In this document: positions 58,901 through 64,000 of the stretch, one piece after another
How positions within the stretch are numbered: position 1 is the stretch's first letter
Layout of the letters: each line of letters begins with the position of its first letter
Assembly (NCBI RefSeq): GCF_040183065.1
Contig: NC_091120.1
Location: 16,758,708-16,822,707 of the forward strand
Origin: Periplaneta americana
Taxonomy: Eukaryota > Arthropoda > Insecta > Blattodea > Blattidae
DNA length: 64,000 bases
Reading direction: 5' to 3'
Notes under the pieces: generated by a model
The model's input: the letters and a program-made list of their open reading frames with translations, nothing else
Databases searched by the model: none
Told to the model about the DNA's origin: nothing
Program-made: the position numbers and the translations under genes

Positions 58901-61900
58901 CACTACGTGTAGTGACAACAAAGCCGATGAGTGCGTTGAATACAGCTCGTCGAACTCTATCTCCAGTATAAAGGACAACTCTCTATCCTCCTGCGTTTGG
59001 ACGGGAGAGGCCGGCAAAATTTCAAAAAATGGTCATTTTGCCCTTCCAAAACAGACTTTTTTCTACACAAGGAGAACGAAGCGACTCAGTGGCCCGCCCT
59101 TTTAACTGTAGCATCCTCGCACCTTATCTAGTAATCACCGCTAATATCCGGCAAATCCGCCGCACCTTTTCTAGCCTTAATTTTTGGGTACCTGAAATAT
59201 TTGAGTCTCTAATTCCTGAAATAATGGCCATACCGAGGAACGGGATGCGGCCCTGTATACCCCCTTGACTTGCTTCTTACACGATAGCATCAAAATGGCA
59301 ATCGCGAACACTCTCTGATTTTCGAGAAAAAAAGGGGAAGGGTTAAGACCACCCTTCCGCCGACCTTCTTGCCGCCATAACTCCGCACTACGTGTAGTGA
59401 CAACAAAGCCGATGAGTGCGTTGAATACAGCTCGTCGAACTCTATCTCCAGTATAAAGGACAACTGTCTATCCTCCTGCGTTTGGACGGGAGAGGCCGGC
59501 AAAATTTCAAAAAATGGTCATTTTGCCCTTCCAAAACAGACTTTTTTCTACACAAGGAGAACGAAGCGACTCAGAGGCCCGCCCTTTTAACTGTAGCATC
59601 CTCGCACCTTATCTAGTAATCACCGCTAATATCCGGCAAATCTGCCGCACTTTTTTCTAGCCTTAATTTTTGGGTACCTGAAATATTTGAGTCTCTAATT
59701 CCTGAAATAATGGCCATACCGAGGAACGGGATGCGGCCCTGTATTCCCCCTTGACTTGCTTCTTACACGATAGCATCAAAATGGCAATCGCGAACACTTT
59801 CTGATTTTCGAGAAAAAAAGGGGAAGGGTTTAGACCACCCTTCCGCCGACCTTCTTGCCGCCATAACTCCGCACTACGTGTAGTGACAACAAAGCCGATG
59901 AGTGCGTTGAATACAGCTCGTCGAACTCTATCTCCAGTATAAAGGACAACTCTCTATCCTCCTGCGTTTGGACGGGAGAGGCCGGCAAAATTTCAAAAAA
60001 TGGTCATTTTGCCCTTCCAAAACAGACTTTTTTCTACACAAGGAGAACGAAACGAATCAAAGGCCCGCCCTTTTAACTGTAGCATCCTCGCACCTTATCT
60101 AGTAATCACCGCTAATATCCGGCAAATCCGCCGCACTTTTTTCTAGCCTTAATTTTTGGGTACCTGAAATATTTGAGTCTCTAATTCCTGAAATAATGGC
60201 CATACCGAGGAACGGGATGCGGCCCTGTATACCCCCTTGACTTGCTTCTTACACGATAGCATCAAAATGGCAATCGCGAACACTTTCTGATTTTCGAGAA
60301 AAAAAGGGGAAGGGTTTAGACCACCCTTCCGCCGACCTTCTTGCCGCCATAACTCCGCACTACGTGTAGTGACAAGAAAGCCGATGAGTGCGTTGAATAC
60401 AGCTCGTCGAACTCTATCTCCAGTATAAAGGACAACTCTCTATCCTCCTGCGTTTGGACGGGAGAGGCCGGCAAAATTTCAAAAAATGGTCATTTTGCCC
60501 TTCCAAAACAGACTTTTTTCTACACAAGGAGAACGAAGCGACTCACAGGCCCGCCCTTTTAACTGTAGCATCCTCGCACCTAATCTAGTAATCACCGCTA
60601 ATATCCGGCAAATCCGCCGCACTTTTTTCTAGCCTTAATTTTTGGGTACCTGAAATATTTGAGTCTCTAATTCCTGAAATAATGGCCATACCGAGGAACG
60701 GGATGCGGCCCTGTATTCCCCCTTGACTTGCTTCTTACACGATGGCATCAAAATGGCAATCGCGAAAACTTTCTGATTTTCGAGAAAAAAAGGGGAAGGG
60801 TTTAGACCACCCTTCCGCCGACTTTCTTGCCGCCATAACTCCGCACTACGTGTAGTGACAACAAAGCCGATGAGTGCGTTGAATACAGCTCGTCGAACTC
60901 TATCTCCAGTATAAAGGACAACTCTCTATCCTCCTGCTTTTGGACGGGAGAGGCCGGCAAAATTTCAAAAAATGGTCATTTTGCCCTTCCAAAACAGACT
61001 TTTTTCTACACAAGGAGAACGAAGCGACTCAGAGGCCCGCCCTTTTAACTGTAGCATCCTCGCACCTTATCTAGTAATCACCGCTAATATCCGGCAAATC
61101 CGACGCACTTTTTTCTAGCCTTAATTTTTGGGTACCTGAAATATTTGAGTCTCTAATTCCTGAAATAATGGCCATACCGAGGAACGGGATGCGGCCCTGT
61201 ATTCCCCCTTGACTTGCTTCTTACACGATAGCATCAAAATGGCAATCGCGAACACTTTCTGATTTTCGAGAAAAAAAGGGGAAGGGTTTAGACCACCCTT
61301 CCGCCGACCTTCTTGCCGCCATAACTCCGCACTACGTGTAGTGACAACAAAGCCGATGAGTGCGTTGAATACAGCTCGTCGAACTCTATCTCCAGTATAA
61401 AGGACAACTCTCTATCCTCCTGCGTTTGGACGGGAGAGGCCGGCAAAATTTCAAAAAATGGTCATTTTGCCCTTCCAAAACAGACTTTTTTCTACACAAG
61501 GAGAACGAAACGAATCAAAGGCCCGCCCTTTTAACTGTAGCATCCTCGCACCTTATCTAGTAATCACCGCTAATATCCGGCAAATCCGCCGCACTTTTTT
61601 CTAGCCTTAATTTTTGGGTACCTGAAATATTTGAGTCTCTAATTCCTGAAATAATGGCCATACCGAGGAACGGGATGCGGCCCTGTATACCCCCTTGACT
61701 TGCTTCTTACACGATAGCATCAAAATGGCAATCGCGAACACTTTCTGATTTTCGAGAAAAAAAGGGGAAGGGTTTAGACCACCCTTCCGCCGACCTTCTT
61801 GCCGCCATAACTCCGCACTACGTGTAGTGACAAGAAAGCCGATGAGTGCGTTGAATACAGCTCGTCGAACTCTATCTCCAGTATAAAGGACAACTCTCTA

Positions 61901-64000
61901 TCCTCCTGCGTTTGGACGGGAGAGGCCGGCAAAATTTCAAAAAATGGTCATTTTGCCCTTCCAAAACAGACTTTTTTCTACACAAGGAGAACGAAGCGAC
62001 TCAGAGGCCCGCCCTTTTAACTGTAGCATCCTCGCACCTTATCTAGTAATCACCGCTAATATCCGGCAAATCCGCCGCACTTTTTTCTAGCCTTAATTTT
62101 TGGGTACCTGAAATATTTGAGTCTCTAATTCCTGAAATAATGGCCATACCGAGGAACGGGATGCGGCCCTGTATTCCCCCTTGACTTGCTTCTTACACGA
62201 TGGCATCAAAATGGCAATCGCGAAAACTTTCTGATTTTCGAGAAAAAAAGGGGAAGGGTTTAGACCACCCTTCCGCCGACTTTCTTGCCGCCATAACTCC
62301 GCACTACGTGTAGTGACAACAAAGCCGATGAGTGCGTTGAATACAGCTCGTCGAACTCTATCTCCAGTATAAAGGACAACTCTCTATCCTCCTGCTTTTG
62401 GACGGGAGAGGCCGGCAAAATTTAAAAAAATGGTCATTTTGCCCTTCCAAAACAGACTTTTTTCTACACAAGGAGAACGAAGCGACTCAGAGGCCCGCCC
62501 TTTTAACTGTAGCATCCTCGCACCTTATCTAGTAATCACCGCTAATATCCGGCAAATCCGCCGCACTTTTTTCTAGCCTTAATTTTTGGGTACCTGAAAT
62601 ATTTGAGTCTCTAATTCCTGAAATAATGGCCATACCGAGGAACGGGATGCGGCCCTGTATTCCCCCTTGACTTGCTTCTTACACGATAGCATCAAAATGG
62701 CAATCGCGAACACTTTCTGATTTTCGAGAAAAAAAGGGGAAGGGTTTAGACCACCCTTCCGCCGACCTTCTTGCCGCCATAACTCCGCACTACGTGTAGT
62801 GACAACAAAGCCGATGAGTGCGTTGAATACAGCTCGTCGAACTCTATCTCCAGTATAAAGGACAACTCTCTATCCTCCTGCGTTTGGACGGGAGAGGCCG
62901 GCAAAATTTCAAAAAATGGTCATTTTGCCCTTCCAAAACAGACTTTTTTCTACACAAGGAGAACGAAGCGACTCAGTGGCCCGCCCTTTTAACTGTAGCA
63001 TCCTCGCACCTTATCTAGTAATCACCGCTAATATCCGGCAAATCCGCCGCACCTTTTCTAGCCTTAATTTTTGGGTACCTGAAATATTTGAGTCTCTAAT
63101 TCCTGAAATAATGGCCATACCGAGGAACGGGATGCGGCCCTGTATACCCCCTTGACTTGCTTCTTACACGATAGCATCAAAATGGCAATCGCGAACACTT
63201 TCTGATTTTCGAGAAAAAAAGGGGAAGGGTTAAGACCACCCTTCCGCCGACCTTCTTGCCGCCATAACTCCGCACTACGTGTAGTGACAACAAAGCCGAT
63301 GAGTGCGTTGAATACAGCTCGTCGAACTCTATCTCCAGTATAAAGGACAACTGTCTATCCTCCTGCGTTTGGACGGGAGAGGCCGGCAAAATTTCAAAAA
63401 ATGGTCATTTTGCCCTTCCAAAACAGACTTTTTTCTACACAAGGAGAACGAAGCGACTCAGTGGCCCGCCCTTTTAACTGTAGCATCCTCGCACCTTATC
63501 TAGTAATCACCGCTAATATCCGGCAAATCCGCCGCACTTTTTTCTAGCCTTAATTTTTGGGTACCTGAAATATTTGAGTCTCTAATTCCTGAAATAATGG
63601 CCATACCGAGGAACGTTATGCGGCCCTGTATTCCCCCTTGACTTGCTTCTTACACGATAGCATCAAAATGGCAATCGCGAACACTTTCTGATTTTCGAGA
63701 AAAAAAGGGGAAGGGTTTAGACCACCCTTCCGCCGACCTTCTTGCCGCCATAACTCCGCACTACGTGTAGTGACAAGAAAGCCGATGAGTGCGTTGAATA
63801 CAGCTCGTCGAACTCTATCTCCAGTATAAAGGACAACTCTCTATCCTCCTGCGTTTGGACGGGAGAGGCCGGCAAAATTTCAAAAAATGGTCATTTTGCC
63901 CTTCCAAAACAGACTTTTTTCTACACAAGGAGAACGAAGTGACTCAGAGGCCCGCCCTTGTAACTGTAGCATCCTCGCACCTTATCTAGTAATCACCGCT
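55984..64000 (-). repeat. 486-bp satellite array, subfamily A, right arm
   Basis: About 16.5 A-type monomers running off the window edge, reverse-oriented relative to the left array. Variant markers here (GAAACGAATCAAAGG, CTGCTTTTGGACGG, GACAAGAAAGCCG, GATGGCATC) were not seen in the left array, and the left-array markers (AAAATGTCCATT, CTTCGGAAGG) were not seen here. The two arrays have therefore been homogenised separately, even though the low-copy arms beside them are nearly identical. Confidence 0.95.
57600..63450 (-). repeat. Higher-order repeats Z in right array (3-, 5- and 8-monomer spacing)
   Basis: AACGAATCAA variants start at 57,628, 60,051 and 61,509: spacing 2,423 bp (five monomers less a small deletion) and then 1,458 bp (three monomers). 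The TGCTTTTGGACG variants (about 58,505, 60,935 and 62,393) and GACAAGAAAGCC variants (about 57,949, 60,372 and 61,830) keep the same spacing. A larger block with GCCGCACCTTTTCTAGCC and GACAACTGTCTATCC recurs 3,887 bp apart (59,160 with 63,047; 59,460 with 63,347), which is eight monomers. Confidence 0.8.

Larger units (their letters stand above)
1..64000. repeat. Nested giant inverted repeat (palindrome) filling the window
   Basis: The sequence from the left edge to about 39,362 is mirrored, as reverse complement, by the sequence from about 40,945 to the right edge. Anchor pairs seen directly are: satellite/unique junction 30,308 with 53,001 (sum 83,309); exon-like start 31,350 with 51,939 (sum 83,289); 12-bp palindrome 33,824 with 49,465; 56-bp satellite inner edge about 36,045 with 47,110; AGGCCT in the A/T block 38,401 with 41,917 (sum 80,318); inner end of the A/T block 39,351 with 40,956 (sum 80,307). 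The axis therefore shifts from about 41,645 for the outer arms to about 40,154 for the core, because the right 21-bp array is longer. The unpaired spacer is about 1.6 kb. The arms carry independent substitutions and indels, so one is not a literal copy of the other. This could be a real palindrome or an inverted join of two haplotypes. Confidence 0.9.

Overview
The window is non-coding repeat DNA from a eukaryotic nuclear genome. I find no bacterial gene organisation, no rRNA, no CRISPR array and no protein-coding gene that I can recognise. Long satellite arrays, minisatellites, AT-rich blocks, a tRNA-like SINE remnant and an exon-like fragment behind a good splice acceptor all fit an animal genome. 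CpG is plentiful in the satellites, which leans towards an invertebrate, perhaps an arthropod (low confidence).

The layout is a nested giant palindrome. From the outside inward, each arm carries: (1) a tandem array of a ~486-bp satellite, in + orientation on the left (1-30,308, about 62 copies) and - orientation on the right (53,001-64,000, about 23 copies, still running at the window edge); (2) one highly diverged monomer turned the other way (30,309-30,750 and 52,559-53,000), joined to the array through a short near-perfect palindrome; (3) about 1.9 kb of AT-rich sequence with a 34-codon exon-like segment; (4) a degenerate AGTCACTC minisatellite; (5) a ~60-bp AT-rich tandem repeat next to a tRNA-like SINE remnant; (6) a CGTC-rich repeat; (7) a short block of a 21-bp GC-rich minisatellite; (8) a 56-bp satellite built of 20-bp palindromes; (9) a long block of the 21-bp minisatellite; (10) a ~1.2-kb A/T-only block. 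The centre (39,363-40,944) is an unpaired spacer that is mostly more 21-bp minisatellite.

The low-copy parts of the two arms are nearly identical. They differ by scattered substitutions, a ~20-bp indel and repeat-length changes. Paired positions sum to about 83,289-83,309 in the outer arm but about 80,310 in the inner A/T blocks. The difference arises because the right 21-bp block (4.9 kb) is about 2.9 kb longer than the left one (2.1 kb). The flanking 486-bp arrays have gone separate ways, with different higher-order repeats: 7-monomer units of 3,366 and 3,402 bp on the left, and 3-, 5- and 8-monomer spacings on the right.

All long open frames in the window come from the satellites. The 21-bp unit is seven codons long and free of stops in all six frames, and the 486-bp monomer gives the same short frames again and again. 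I treat none of these as genes. The most interesting points are the nested palindrome, the inverted monomer at each array edge, a recurrent deletion hotspot at a hairpin in the 486-bp monomer, the 20-bp-palindrome satellite and the exon-like fragment. A real palindrome and an inverted assembly join of two haplotypes both remain possible.
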